Below, in pieces: positions 17,912-27,094 of a stretch of DNA of 64,000 bases. Under the pieces are notes generated by a model. It saw only the letters and a program-made list of their open reading frames with translations, was not told where the DNA came from and searched no databases. Numbering within the stretch: position 1 is the first letter of the stretch; every line of letters begins with the position of its first letter. The position numbers were made by a program, and so were the translations under genes. The stretch is from Promineifilum sp. Its GTDB lineage: Bacteria > Chloroflexota > Anaerolineae > Promineifilales > Promineifilaceae. The DNA lies in NCBI GenBank assembly GCA_017983515.1, contig JAGOBF010000018.1, forward strand, positions 1 through 64,000. Reading direction: 5' to 3'.

Positions 17912-20581
17912 GTGCCGCAGTTGACTGAACAACCCGCCTATACTCGTGTTACCTTTAACTCCTTGGCCGACCCCGCGGCCGTTGTCCAGGCCGGGGCGTC
18001 CCGGTTCACGATCCTTACGTCGCGGCTGATTCGTATGGAATACTCGCCCGACGGCCGTTTCGAGGATCGTCCCAGCCAGGTCTTTTGGCATCGCCGCCAG
18101 CCCGTTCCCCACTATCAGATCGAGCCAGACGGCACCAGTCTTATCCTGACGACCGACCACTTGCGTCTGGAATATGCTGGAGGAGACGCGCCTTTTGCTC
18201 CCGATACCCTGACCGTTTCTTTGTTGCCCAACGGGCCGGTCTGGCGCTATGGCGACGTGGCCGCCGGGAACCTGTTGGGCACAGCGCGCACGCTGGACAA
18301 GGTCAGCGGCAGCACGAAACTCGAGCCGGGCCTGCTATCCCGCGACGGGTGGACGGTGGTCGATGACAGCCGGACACTCGTGTTCGACGAGTCGGGTTGG
18401 CTGGCCCCACGGGAGATGGCGCCCGGTTCTCACGACCTTTACTTCTTCGGCTACGGCAGCGATTATCGGGAAAGCTTGTGCGCCTACCGGTCGGTGAGTG
18501 GCGGCGCTCCCTTGCTGCCCCGCTGGGCTTTGGGCAACTGGTGGAGCCGCTATTGGGAATATTCTGACGAAGACCTTCGACAGTTGATGACCGAATTTCG
18601 CGACCACGATGTGCCGTTGTCGGTATGCATTGTGGACATGGATTGGCATCTGGTGAATGTGGGCGAGGGCATCAGCGGTTGGACCGGCTACACGTGGAAT
18701 CCGGCGCTCTTTCCTGACCCTCCCGGTTTTATAGACTGGTTGCACGCGCAGGGGCTGCGGACGGCGTTGAATTTGCATCCGGCGCTGGGGATACGGCCGC
18801 ATGAGGCCGCGTATGCCGTCATGGCCGGCCGGCTGGGCATCGATCCGCAGGAAGGCCATTCAATCCCGTTCGACATCGCCAACCGGCGATTTACCGACGC
18901 CTACTTCGAGGTCCTTCACCATCCCCAAGAGGCCATAGGCGTCGATTTCTGGTGGATGGATTGGCAGCAGGGCACGCAAACGACCATTGCCGGACTGGAT
19001 CCGTTGTGGTGGCTCAATCATCTGCATCACTACGATTTGGCGCGAGGTGGCAAGCGGCCGTTTATCTTCTCGCGATGGGGTGGCTTGGGCAATCATCGCT
19101 ACCCGATTGGCTTCTCCGGCGATACGGTCGTTTCCTGGGAATCGCTGGCCTTCCAGCCCTATTTCACGGCCACGGCAGCCAACGTCGCCTACGGTTGGTG
19201 GAGTCACGACATCGGCGGGCACATGCAGGGTATCGAAGACCGCGAACTGTACACGCGCTGGGTGCAGTTTGGCGTCTTCAGCCCGATTTTCCGGCTGCAT
19301 TGCACCAAGAACCCGTTTCACGAGCGGCGGCCGTGGGGCTACGACGCCGAAGTCTTGCGCGTTACACGCGATGTGATGCAGCTGCGGCACGCGCTGATCC
19401 CCTATCTGTATGCGATGGCCCGCCTGGATGAGACCGCGGGCATCACCTTGGTCCGGCCGATGTACCATGACTATCCCGCCCGGGATGAAGCCTATGCCTG
19501 TCCGCAGCAGTATTTGTTCGGCGCCGACTTCATCGTGGCTCCCTATACGGAACCGGCCGACCCCGATACACGATTGTCCCGGCAGGCCGTCTGGATGCCG
19601 CCGGGCGACTGGTATCATTTTTTGTCCGGGGAGTATTTTCGGGGCGATGCCTGGTATACATGTTACGGCAGCCTGGACGACATTCCCATCTTCGTGCGGG
19701 CGGGAGCTATTGTGACTCTGGGGCCAAAGGCCGGCTGGGGTGGTGTGGATAATCCGGCTGAGTTGCATGTCCACGTCTTTGCCGGAGAGGACGGCCGCTT
19801 CGTCCTCTACGAAGATGACGGCCAGACGACCGCCCACCGGGAAGGAGAATTCGCTCTCACACGCTTTGAGCAGCGATGGGACGACGGCCGCCTTCGGATA
19901 ACCATCTCGCCGCCTGGCGGCGATCATTCGTTTGTGCCCGAATTGCGAACTTATGTCTTGCATATCCACGGGCTTGCGGTGCCGAATAGCGTCTCGCTGG
20001 TGGTTGACGGGGATTCTCAGAGCCGAGCCTATGATTATGACGTTACGGGGGAGATTTGCCGCGTCGAACCGCTGATGCTGCGTTCCGGCGCGCACGCGCG
20101 AATCACCATTTCGTTTGCCGCGGGCGCAACCCCTCTCTCTCGTCGCGACCGCACTCAGGAGAAGCTGCACGACATGATCGCCGCATTTCGGATGGATTCG
20201 CTGGCTAAAATGTGGCTCGTTTCCCGTGTGGCAGAGGTAGGCGAAAATCCGGAACGGTTGGCCGACTTCGGCATCGATCTGGCGCCCTCGCAAATGCGTG
20301 CCCTGTTGGAGGTTACGCAGGGAGTGGGGGTACATCTGGTCGTGGATAAGTCTGAACCGTACCTGTTGGTCGTATGGAACAACCGCGGCCTGAGCGGCTT
20401 TCGACATCATTTCGCCCAGTTGCGGCCGGAAAAATGGTTTGTTCGGGAACGGTTCGGTTCTTCGGTCGGAACCACGCCCGGTTTTCGAGCCGTTCGTCCG
20501 GAAGGGGAAAGGTGGCGCCTGTCCGTGGATTATTTCGGGTTGCATACCCTATCCTTTGGCGGTCGCGGCCGATCGGATTGA
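17912..20581 (+). CDS. Glycoside hydrolase family 31 alpha-glucosidase-like
   Basis: 889 aa retaining glycosidase. The GH31 nucleophile region is VDFWWMDWQQGT, and the acid/base region GFSGDTVVSWESLAFQP follows. FSPIFRLHCTKNPFHERRPW and PYLYAMARLDETAGITLVRPMYHDYP are typical GH31 segments, followed by beta-sandwich domains and DDGQTTAHREGEF. The last about 140 residues (from RTQEKLHDMIAAFRMDS) are not part of the usual GH31 core. No signal peptide is visible, so intracellular action on oligosaccharides is likely. The start is GTG at 17912 with a possible TTG at 17921. Substrate may be alpha-glucosides or alpha-xylosides. Confidence 0.9.
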   Translation: MPQLTEQPAYTRVTFNSLADPAAVVQAGASRFTILTSRLIRMEYSPDGRFEDRPSQVFWHRRQPVPHYQIEPDGTSLILTTDHLRLEYAGGDAPFAPDTLTVSLLPNGPVWRYGDVAAGNLLGTARTLDKVSGSTKLEPGLLSRDGWTVVDDSRTLVFDESGWLAPREMAPGSHDLYFFGYGSDYRESLCAYRSVSGGAPLLPRWALGNWWSRYWEYSDEDLRQLMTEFRDHDVPLSVCIVDMDWHLVNVGEGISGWTGYTWNPALFPDPPGFIDWLHAQGLRTALNLHPALGIRPHEAAYAVMAGRLGIDPQEGHSIPFDIANRRFTDAYFEVLHHPQEAIGVDFWWMDWQQGTQTTIAGLDPLWWLNHLHHYDLARGGKRPFIFSRWGGLGNHRYPIGFSGDTVVSWESLAFQPYFTATAANVAYGWWSHDIGGHMQGIEDRELYTRWVQFGVFSPIFRLHCTKNPFHERRPWGYDAEVLRVTRDVMQLRHALIPYLYAMARLDETAGITLVRPMYHDYPARDEAYACPQQYLFGADFIVAPYTEPADPDTRLSRQAVWMPPGDWYHFLSGEYFRGDAWYTCYGSLDDIPIFVRAGAIVTLGPKAGWGGVDNPAELHVHVFAGEDGRFVLYEDDGQTTAHREGEFALTRFEQRWDDGRLRITISPPGGDHSFVPELRTYVLHIHGLAVPNSVSLVVDGDSQSRAYDYDVTGEICRVEPLMLRSGAHARITISFAAGATPLSRRDRTQEKLHDMIAAFRMDSLAKMWLVSRVAEVGENPERLADFGIDLAPSQMRALLEVTQGVGVHLVVDKSEPYLLVVWNNRGLSGFRHHFAQLRPEKWFVRERFGSSVGTTPGFRAVRPEGERWRLSVDYFGLHTLSFGGRGRSD

Positions 20582-20891
20582 TCTTTTTTCAGGGTATAAC
20601 TATAATTCATGCGTTAAGCATCAGACACGATTCAAGCGCAACGCGACTTCAATAAATTGATTACCGTGATATTTTGCTTCGGAAACACGCACCCGGCGAC
20701 CGTATGGTCTGGGCACCGGGGGATTGAATAGCCTTGTCTGTCTCCCTCTCGGAGCCGCCGAGTTATTACCCTACACTCTCTTCACGGCAGCCAGCGGCCG
20801 ACTTGCACGAGGGCGAGTTTACGTCCACAGGCGTAAACTATTTCATGTTTCTTTTCTCTAGTTCTACATCGGTAGCCGGGACTGCCTGGTC
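20582..20891 (+). promoter_or_regulatory. 310-bp structured leader upstream of the CNNM transporter pair
   Basis: No gene is visible. Two clear foldable elements are present. The first is CCCGG...CCGGG (20692-20696/20716-20720) enclosing GACC-GTAT-GGTC (20698-20709). The second is AGTTTACG...CGTAAACT (20816-20823/20832-20839) with an 8-nt loop followed by a T-rich tract. CTCGG...CCGAG near 20745 is a third short stem. The layout would fit a structured 5' leader ending in an attenuator or terminator. It does not match the M-box or yybP-ykoY consensus as I know them. Confidence 0.4.
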
Positions 20892-22259
20892 ATGATGACG
20901 GCCCTTATCGCATTTGTCACCATCAGTTTGATGATCTTTCTGACCGGGTTGTACGTGGCGGCCGAGTTCGCCACTGTCTCGGCCCGACGCACGAAGATCA
21001 GCCAGATGGCGGCGCAGGGCGACTCGTTATCCCGCATGCTCCTGCCCATCCTGGAGGATAGTACCAAGCTGGATCGGTATGTTGCCGCGTGCCAGGTTGG
21101 TATCACTATCACCTCTTTGGTGCTGGGCGCATACGCGCAGAGAGCGATAGCCACCCGGTTGGCCGGCCCCTTAACCCAACTGTTCGGCACATCCCTGTCG
21201 CCGGAGGCGGCCGCGCGCCTGGGACATTCCGCGTCGATCATGGGCATCCTCATTTTCATCACGGCCCTGCAAGTGATATTGAGCGAGCTTTTCCCCAAAT
21301 CGCTCGCTATCCAGTATCCGGAGGGCGTTGCCCGCGCTCTCGTCTGGCCGATGCGCATTTCGTTGGCGTTGTTCGCCGTTCCAATCTGGATTTTTAACGG
21401 CAGCGCGAACGTGCTCTTGCGCCTGGCGGGTCGTAATACACGCGACGCGGTCGGCCGCGCTCATTCGCCGGAAGAGATCGAACTGTTGGTGACCGAGAGC
21501 CATGAGGGCGGCTTACTCGACGACAACGAGCGCCGCCTGCTGCGCAATGCCTTGCGCATGCGCGATTTGACGGCGCGGCAGGTGATGGTGCATCGCACCC
21601 GGATCGTCGCCGCCCGACTCGACACCGGGGCCTACGACCTGATGCAAATCGCCATCGAGGGTGGTTTCTCGCGCATCCCCTTGTATCGGGACTCGATTGA
21701 TGAGATCGTCGGCTTTGTCCACGTTAAGGATGTCTTTCGTATCCACAGTCAGGGCATCAACGAGGTCAGCAGCGTCATTCGCGACATAGTCTACGTGCCG
21801 GAGACACTGCCTATCAATGACGTATGGGACCAGCTCGACCTGCAAAATCGTTATCTGGCTGTCGTCTTCGATGAATTCGGCGGCACTGCCGGCCTATTGA
21901 CCCTGGAAGATTTGATCGAAGAGATATTCGGTGAATTACAGGACGAATTCGACGACGAGGCGGCCATTATTGCCCGCGATAAAGAGGGCCGCATCTATCT
22001 GCGCGGCGACCTGCTGATATCCGACGTGAATGAGTACCTGGAATTGGAACTGCCCGAGGAGACGGCCGACACGCTGAGCGGGCTGGTCTTTAGTCTCCTC
22101 GGCCGTCCGCCGGTTGAGGGTGATGAGGTGCGCTTCGGAGACGTGGTGATCCACGTTGAGACGATGGAAGACCTGGGCGTGGGCGAATTATCCCTGATAC
22201 TACCGCCTAGTGATGCCGACGCGCATTTCACGGAATGGGATATGGCCGACCATGATTAG
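20892..22259 (+). CDS. HlyC/CorC family (CNNM) transporter, first copy
   Basis: 455 aa. An N-terminal DUF21/CNNM membrane domain (four hydrophobic segments from LIAFVTISLMIFLTGLYVAAEF, with KISQMAAQGD and VGITITSLVLGAY) is followed by an acidic connector. A tandem CBS pair follows (MVHRTRIVAARL; IPLYRDSIDEIVGFVHVKD; FDEFGGTAGLLTLEDLIEEI), then a C-terminal CorC_HlyC domain. The family exports or transports Mg2+ and other divalent cations, with CBS domains sensing nucleotides or Mg-ATP. The next gene is a paralogue that overlaps this one by 8 bp. Confidence 0.92.
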   Translation: MMTALIAFVTISLMIFLTGLYVAAEFATVSARRTKISQMAAQGDSLSRMLLPILEDSTKLDRYVAACQVGITITSLVLGAYAQRAIATRLAGPLTQLFGTSLSPEAAARLGHSASIMGILIFITALQVILSELFPKSLAIQYPEGVARALVWPMRISLALFAVPIWIFNGSANVLLRLAGRNTRDAVGRAHSPEEIELLVTESHEGGLLDDNERRLLRNALRMRDLTARQVMVHRTRIVAARLDTGAYDLMQIAIEGGFSRIPLYRDSIDEIVGFVHVKDVFRIHSQGINEVSSVIRDIVYVPETLPINDVWDQLDLQNRYLAVVFDEFGGTAGLLTLEDLIEEIFGELQDEFDDEAAIIARDKEGRIYLRGDLLISDVNEYLELELPEETADTLSGLVFSLLGRPPVEGDEVRFGDVVIHVETMEDLGVGELSLILPPSDADAHFTEWDMADHD

Positions 22260-23703
22260 GCTTGTTCTGTTGGGTTTGGGGCTGCCTGGCGTCGGTCTGT
22301 TCTTCGCCGCCCTGACGGCCGAGGAGGCGCTGCCATCGGCGACTGTCTTGATCGTCCCCTCCCTTATTATCCTGCTGCTGGTGATCATCAACGGCGTTTT
22401 TGTGGCCGCGGAGTTCGCCATCATCGGCGTCCGGGATACGCAGATGGAGCAGCTGGCGGATGAGGGCAATAGTATCGCCGGGAATGTGTTGCAAATCCTG
22501 GAGTTACGGCCGCGCCTTGATCACTATATCGCCACCGCTCAGTTAGGCATCACGCTGGCCTCTCTGGGGCTGGCGATGTATGGCGAGCCGGCCATCGGTC
22601 ATTTTGTCGAACCCTATCTGGAGGCGGTGGCCGGCCTGACCCCGTCGGCCGCGGCGACTGTCAGTTATATCGTCGCCCTCTCGCTGCTTACCTATCTCCA
22701 CGTCGTCGTCGGCGAGATGGTGCCGAAGGCTCTGGCCCTGTCGAACCCTTCGGCCATGGCGCTGACGCTCGACGGATTTATGCGCTTTATCGGTGGAGTA
22801 TTTGGCGTACCTGTAAGACTGCTCAATAACATCGGCAATCTATTGCTGCGCCTTTTCCGCATTCCACCGGCTCATGGACATGAGCGTCTTATGGCGGCCG
22901 AGGAGCTGGAGTTGATCGTCGCCGAGAGTGCCGAGGGCGGCCTGATCGAGGACGACGAGCAAGAGATTATCCGCAATATCTTTGACTTCAGTGAACGTAC
23001 TGTCGGTCAGGTGATGACGCCGCGTCGCAAGATACAGGAAATCTCCGTCGACTGCGACCAGGAACAGTTGATACGCATTGTCACTGAGAGCCGCCACAGC
23101 CGGTTCCCCGTGTATGGTTCGGACTTTGACCACATTGTCGGCATCCTGCACCTGAAAGATCTGATCCGGGCCACGTTACGGCCAAATGGCCCGTTTGACC
23201 TGCGCCTGATCCTGCGCACCGCTCCGGAAGTGCCGGAGGATTATCGCGTCGATCGGTTATTGGCTGCGTTCAAGCATGAAAGACTTCACATGGCGATCGT
23301 GCGCGACGAGTTCGGCGGCTTGGCCGGCGTCGTCACGTTGGAAGACCTTGTCGAAGAGGTTGTCGGAGAGGTACGCGATGAGTTCGACGTCGAGGGTGAG
23401 CCTTACCATAAAGTCGGGCCGGGCGAGCTGGAGGTCTCCGGCGACTATCTGCTGGACGATCTGGCCGACGACGTTTATTTGGGCGAAGAGGACGAATTAC
23501 CGCAGGTAGAGACGATCGGCGGCCTGATTGTCGCCCTGTTGGGACGGCCGCCGGTGAACGGTGATGTAGTAACCTTCCAGCGAGATATTCGCCTGACTGT
23601 TTTAGATATCGACCGCCTCGCCATCACTCGCGCCCGGGTGGAGTTTCCTTCCGTGAATCGGACCGCCGGTGATGGAGAAGGCGAAGATAAGGAAGAAGAG
23701 TGA
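22252..23703 (+). CDS. HlyC/CorC family (CNNM) transporter, second copy
   Basis: About 483 aa paralogue of the preceding protein. ATG at 22252 overlaps the previous stop (ATGATTAG) and is preferred over the longer in-frame reading from 22210. It has an extra N-terminal hydrophobic segment, the DUF21 membrane domain (GVFVAAEFAIIGVRDTQMEQ, LGITLASLGLAMYG), a CBS pair (VMTPRRKIQEI; FPVYGSDFDHIVGILHLKD; RDEFGGLAGVVTLEDLVEEV) and the CorC_HlyC domain. The two proteins may work as a heteromer. The spacing argues for co-translation. Confidence 0.92.
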   Translation: MIRLVLLGLGLPGVGLFFAALTAEEALPSATVLIVPSLIILLLVIINGVFVAAEFAIIGVRDTQMEQLADEGNSIAGNVLQILELRPRLDHYIATAQLGITLASLGLAMYGEPAIGHFVEPYLEAVAGLTPSAAATVSYIVALSLLTYLHVVVGEMVPKALALSNPSAMALTLDGFMRFIGGVFGVPVRLLNNIGNLLLRLFRIPPAHGHERLMAAEELELIVAESAEGGLIEDDEQEIIRNIFDFSERTVGQVMTPRRKIQEISVDCDQEQLIRIVTESRHSRFPVYGSDFDHIVGILHLKDLIRATLRPNGPFDLRLILRTAPEVPEDYRVDRLLAAFKHERLHMAIVRDEFGGLAGVVTLEDLVEEVVGEVRDEFDVEGEPYHKVGPGELEVSGDYLLDDLADDVYLGEEDELPQVETIGGLIVALLGRPPVNGDVVTFQRDIRLTVLDIDRLAITRARVEFPSVNRTAGDGEGEDKEEE

Positions 23704-23754
23704 GCGAGCGGTCATTTTGCCGGCTCCTCATAATCGTTAAGGAGTAGAGTTCTT

Positions 23755-24144
23755 ATGGATACGTTAATGACGATCCACGGCGAGATTAGATGGTTGGTTG
23801 TCCTGGTGGCCGCCGTCGTTGTCGTTAAGTTTGTCATCGGCTGGCTGGGCAAGCGGCCCTATGCCGCCATAGACAGGACCTTGTTGATGATATTCACAAT
23901 CCTGCTGGACATTAATGTCCTGCTAGGTCTGATCCTGCTGTTTTTTGGCGGCGGCTTCAGCGGGCCGCGACTGGAACACGCGACGACGATGATCCTGGCC
24001 GTCATCGCCGCCCACATGAGCGCCATGTGGCGCAATACGGCCGACTCATCTATCAAGTATCGCAATCAGATGCTAATGGTTGTGCTGGCGTTGGTATTGG
24101 TCATCTTCGGCGTGCTCAGGTTGCGCGGCGGCTTCATGTTTTAA
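23755..24144 (+). CDS. Small four-helix membrane protein, unknown function
   Basis: 129 aa with four predicted membrane segments (LVVLVAAVVVVKFVIGWL; TLLMIFTILLDINVLLGLILLFF; ATTMILAVIAAHMSAM; MLMVVLALVLVIFGVL). Two histidines lie in or near helix 3 (EHATTMILAVIAAH), which would allow a metal or heme site, but no family is recognised. It follows the CNNM pair by 51 bp with AAGGAG before its ATG and precedes a terminator, so it is probably the third gene of that operon. Confidence 0.6.
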   Translation: MDTLMTIHGEIRWLVVLVAAVVVVKFVIGWLGKRPYAAIDRTLLMIFTILLDINVLLGLILLFFGGGFSGPRLEHATTMILAVIAAHMSAMWRNTADSSIKYRNQMLMVVLALVLVIFGVLRLRGGFMF

Positions 24145-24151
24145 GGCTAGA

Positions 24152-24210
24152 CAGTTATCCCGGAGCACGGCGCATTTCCACAGACCGGGCATCCGGGATA
24201 ACTGCTTTTC
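24152..24210. terminator. Terminator between convergent genes
   Basis: CAGTTATCCCGG (24152-24163) pairs perfectly with CCGGGATAACTG (24193-24204), with a 29-nt loop and CTTTT after the stem on the plus strand. It lies between the CNNM operon end and the convergent M32 gene end. Confidence 0.6.
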
Positions 24211-24230
24211 ATCCTCATCGTCCTCTTTCT

Positions 24231-25739
24231 CTAATTTAACTGATAAAGCTCGCCGAATTTCGCGCGAGCATAGCGTATAAAAGCGTCGTGGCTCAGCGGT
24301 TGCCCGGTCACGCGCTGAACGAGCTCCCCGGGGGTGAATTTCTTGCCGTGCTGGTGGATGTTCTCGCGCAGCCAGGTCAACAGGGCGTGGGTCTTTCCGG
24401 CCTCAATCTCTTCGGCGATGGCCGGATTTTGGGCGACGGCCGTCTCGTAAAACTGCGTGCCGTAGAGGTTGCCCAGGGCATAGGTGGGGAAGTAGCCAAA
24501 GCCAGGCCGCGACCAGTGGACGTCCTGCAGACAACCCTCGGCATCATTGGGCGGCGTGATGCCGACCAGCGACTGCATCTTGTCGTTCCAGGCCGTTGGC
24601 AGATCAGCTACGGCCAGGTCGCCATTGAGCATGGCCTGCTCCAACTCGAAGCGCAAGATGATGTGGAAGTTATAGGTCAGCTCATCGGCCTCAACGCGAA
24701 TCAGCGAAGGCTGAGTCTTATTGATGGCCTGATAGAAGTCCTCGGCCGTGTTCTTGCCCAACGCTTCCGGGAAGTACGATTGCAGCTTTGGGAAATGGGC
24801 CCGCCAGAAGCCCCGGCTGCGGCCGACGATGTTCTCCATCATCCGTGATTGCGACTCGTGGATGCCCAACGATGTGCCGCGCGCCAGTGGCGTCCGTGCC
24901 AGATCGGCATGTGTGCCCTGCTCATACATGGCGTGGCCGCACTCGTGGAGCGTGCCGAACAGCGAAGGATTGAGGAAATCGGGATACCAGCGTGTGGTGA
25001 TGCGGGCATCGTTGCGGCTGAAGCTGGTGGCAAAGGGGTGGACGACCGTGCCCAGGTGGCCGCGGTCGAAGTCATAGCCGATGGCCTCGGCGATATAGCG
25101 GGCAAACGCTTTTTGCTTGTCCACGTCGTAAGCGCGGTGGACGATGCTGTCATCGAGTATGACCCGGCTGGAATCGATGGCTTCGCGCAAGGGGATCAAC
25201 TCCGCCTTCAGGGCGTCGAAGATGGCCCGCACATCTGCCGTCTTCATATTCGTCTCGTACTTGTCGAGCAGGGCGTCGTACCTTTCGTCTTCGTAGCCGT
25301 AATAGTCGGCCATCTCCTGGCACAACTCGACGACCTGCTCCAGCCAGGGTTGGAAGCGCGCGAAATCATTCTCGGCCCGCGCGCGCACCCAGGCTTCGCG
25401 TGCCTGCCCGCCGACGGCCGATGAGCGCGCGACGTAGTCGGCCGGCAGCTTGCGGGCGTCGGCGTAGTTACGCTGAAGCAGCCGGATCAGGGCGGCCTCG
25501 TTGCTCTCATAGGGCGCACCGTCCAGTTCGGCCGCAGCGTTCTCGATCAGCTCGCCCATTTCATCGGCGGTCGACATGCGGTGAATAAGGCTGCTCATGG
25601 TGGTCATCTGGGCGATGCGCGCGGGCGCACCGGCGCGAGGCATGTTGACCTCGCGATCCCAGGATAGCAGCGCCGCCGCCTTGTTCAGGTCGTCCAGTTC
25701 ATTGACGCGCTCGGTCAGTTTTTCGTAATTTGTGGGCAT
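24231..25739 (-). CDS. Carboxypeptidase M32 (Taq-type)
   Basis: 502 aa zinc metallocarboxypeptidase. The M32 active site is GTLHECGHAMYEQG (HExxH with the two zinc histidines and catalytic Glu), followed by GIHESQSRMMENIVGRS carrying the third ligand. The C-terminal IRYARAKFGELYQLN end is typical. The start is taken at MPTNYEKL (25739, GGAG upstream), which matches the usual 500-residue length; the longer in-frame extension is not supported. It removes C-terminal residues from peptides in the cytoplasm. It lies after the ubiquitin-like cassette but about 210 bp away, so is probably separate. Confidence 0.93.
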   Translation of the reverse strand: MPTNYEKLTERVNELDDLNKAAALLSWDREVNMPRAGAPARIAQMTTMSSLIHRMSTADEMGELIENAAAELDGAPYESNEAALIRLLQRNYADARKLPADYVARSSAVGGQAREAWVRARAENDFARFQPWLEQVVELCQEMADYYGYEDERYDALLDKYETNMKTADVRAIFDALKAELIPLREAIDSSRVILDDSIVHRAYDVDKQKAFARYIAEAIGYDFDRGHLGTVVHPFATSFSRNDARITTRWYPDFLNPSLFGTLHECGHAMYEQGTHADLARTPLARGTSLGIHESQSRMMENIVGRSRGFWRAHFPKLQSYFPEALGKNTAEDFYQAINKTQPSLIRVEADELTYNFHIILRFELEQAMLNGDLAVADLPTAWNDKMQSLVGITPPNDAEGCLQDVHWSRPGFGYFPTYALGNLYGTQFYETAVAQNPAIAEEIEAGKTHALLTWLRENIHQHGKKFTPGELVQRVTGQPLSHDAFIRYARAKFGELYQLN

Positions 25740-25947
25740 CGTTCTAACTCCAATTCCTGGTAAATTCATGAGGCGTGAGCAAACATCGGTGTGACAACAG
25801 CCCTCCACAGGGCATGGCAACTTTACAAACTGCACGGGAAAAGGCAAGCGAACGGAGGGCCGAATAAGAACGCGGCCGCAAAAGAAGCACCGTGATGAAG
25901 AGGGTGGAATGCCGGAGCCGGTTGACAGACGGCAAGGTCGAACGGTT

Positions 25948-26487
25948 CTAAAGGATGGGGAGAGACGCGAGGAAAATTAAACCTTCGGACAACGGAAGGC
26001 GATAGGGCAGGTCCCATATTTGTAACATCAAGTAATCGGCGATGGCCCACAGACCGAAACAGCCGACGGCAAAAAGGACAATCGCCAGGGCTATGGCCAA
26101 TAGCAGGCACGTTTGGGCACAGCCAACCCCGCCTGCGGGCAGCGTCCGCACCTTAGAACCAGGCGCGTTGGGAATCGGTCGGGCGGGGTGGGGATCGACG
26201 TGCGAGCGCCCGGGTTCCTGCGTAATGACGCGCGGCCGATGACTGGATGGCTCCTGGTTGGGCCGTTCCCTGCGCCGCAGCACGACCGGCGTGCCGATGG
26301 CGCCTTCGCCGCGACAGCCATAGGCCGTGCATTTGTTGTCATTGGCCTGCCAACAGCGCACGTGATGGCGGCTGCCGTCGTCGGGACAGATAACGATCTC
26401 GTCACCGGCGGCGAACTCCTGTTTACAGAGGGCGCAGGTCTGCCCCAAAAACGTGGAGGTTTCGCCGATGTGATGGGCGCGAATCAT
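25948..26487 (-). CDS. Membrane-anchored RING-like (Prok-RING type) protein, putative E3
   Basis: 179 aa. The N-terminal binuclear treble-clef finger has C18-x2-C21-x12-C34-x2-D37-x4-H42-x2-C45-x7-C53-x4-C58. It aligns column by column with the finger of the neighbouring gene, but has Asp37 where a Cys zinc ligand would be. A basic/proline-rich linker (60-120) leads to a membrane helix at about 126-152, and the C-terminus is hydrophobic again. It is the last gene of the ubiquitin-like cassette. The likely role is a membrane-localised E3 or adaptor that recruits the E2. E3 activity is inferred from the fold and operon, not shown. Confidence 0.7.
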   Translation of the reverse strand: MIRAHHIGETSTFLGQTCALCKQEFAAGDEIVICPDDGSRHHVRCWQANDNKCTAYGCRGEGAIGTPVVLRRRERPNQEPSSHRPRVITQEPGRSHVDPHPARPIPNAPGSKVRTLPAGGVGCAQTCLLLAIALAIVLFAVGCFGLWAIADYLMLQIWDLPYRLPLSEGLIFLASLPIL

Positions 26488-26523
26488 TGGCTTTCGCTGG
26501 GGGCGATAAGACCCAGCCCGTTG

Positions 26524-26949
26524 CTAGGGATTGATCTTGATTTGATCGAGCAGCCAGCGCCAGAAGCGCTCGAAAAGCGTCATACTGCGCACCTGGCGGC
26601 GCTGCTCTTCCTTGAGCCGGCGATTGCGGGCGTTGGTGGAGGGGCGGCCGTTGGCGGAATGGGCCGGCAGGTCGGTGTATTTGACCTTGAGCACCGGCCG
26701 GGTATCGAGGCCGTGGACGTGGAACTTGGTGCTGCCACATCCTAGCACGGCGCACTTGGCGCCGCTCTGTTCCCAGCAGGCGCGATGATAGAGCGTGCCG
26801 CACTGGTCGCAGATGATAGGCACGAGCGCCGCGCCGTCGACGTGGTCCTCGACCGCGCTGCCGCATATCGGACACGACAAGCTCAACTGATTGGCTTCAG
26901 AGATGTCGTTGTCCGTGATGCGAATCAGGGGTAACTCTTGTTCTTGCAT
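26524..26949 (-). CDS. RING-like (Prok-RING type) protein, putative E3 ligase
   Basis: About 141 aa from ATG at 26949; an in-frame ATG at 27054 would add 35 residues of no clear fold, and neither has a strong ribosome-binding site. The N-terminus carries LIRITDNDISEA, a motif repeated in other products of this operon. The zinc finger is C26-x2-C29-x17-C47-x2-C50-x4-H55-x2-C58-x7-C66-x4-C71, the complete ligand set of a RING-like binuclear treble clef (CPIC, CDQCGTLYHRACW, CAVLGC). A basic helical C-terminus (RNRRLKEEQRRQVR; FERFWRWLLDQIK) follows. With E1, E2 and Ubl genes upstream, an E3 role is the best reading. Confidence 0.75.
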   Translation of the reverse strand: MQEQELPLIRITDNDISEANQLSLSCPICGSAVEDHVDGAALVPIICDQCGTLYHRACWEQSGAKCAVLGCGSTKFHVHGLDTRPVLKVKYTDLPAHSANGRPSTNARNRRLKEEQRRQVRSMTLFERFWRWLLDQIKINP

Positions 26950-27094
26950 GAATCCATACTCGGAAGCAGAAAATCGGCCGTTCCGATTGCCAAAATCGCC
27001 CGCTGATGTGGGGTGATGATCGCCTTCCGCTTCAAGATTCTGATTATACCTCATTTTCGGACTCTCGTTTCAAGCCGGCCGTTCTCTCAGACAG

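Noticed and set aside
18860-20545. 561-codon minus-strand reading frame opposite the GH31 gene
   Set aside because: High GC keeps the antisense frame open. The plus strand has the GH31 catalytic motifs across the same region.
20690-20870. M-box or yybP-ykoY riboswitch upstream of the CNNM genes
   Set aside because: The conserved core sequences of those classes, as I know them, are not present. Only generic stems were found.
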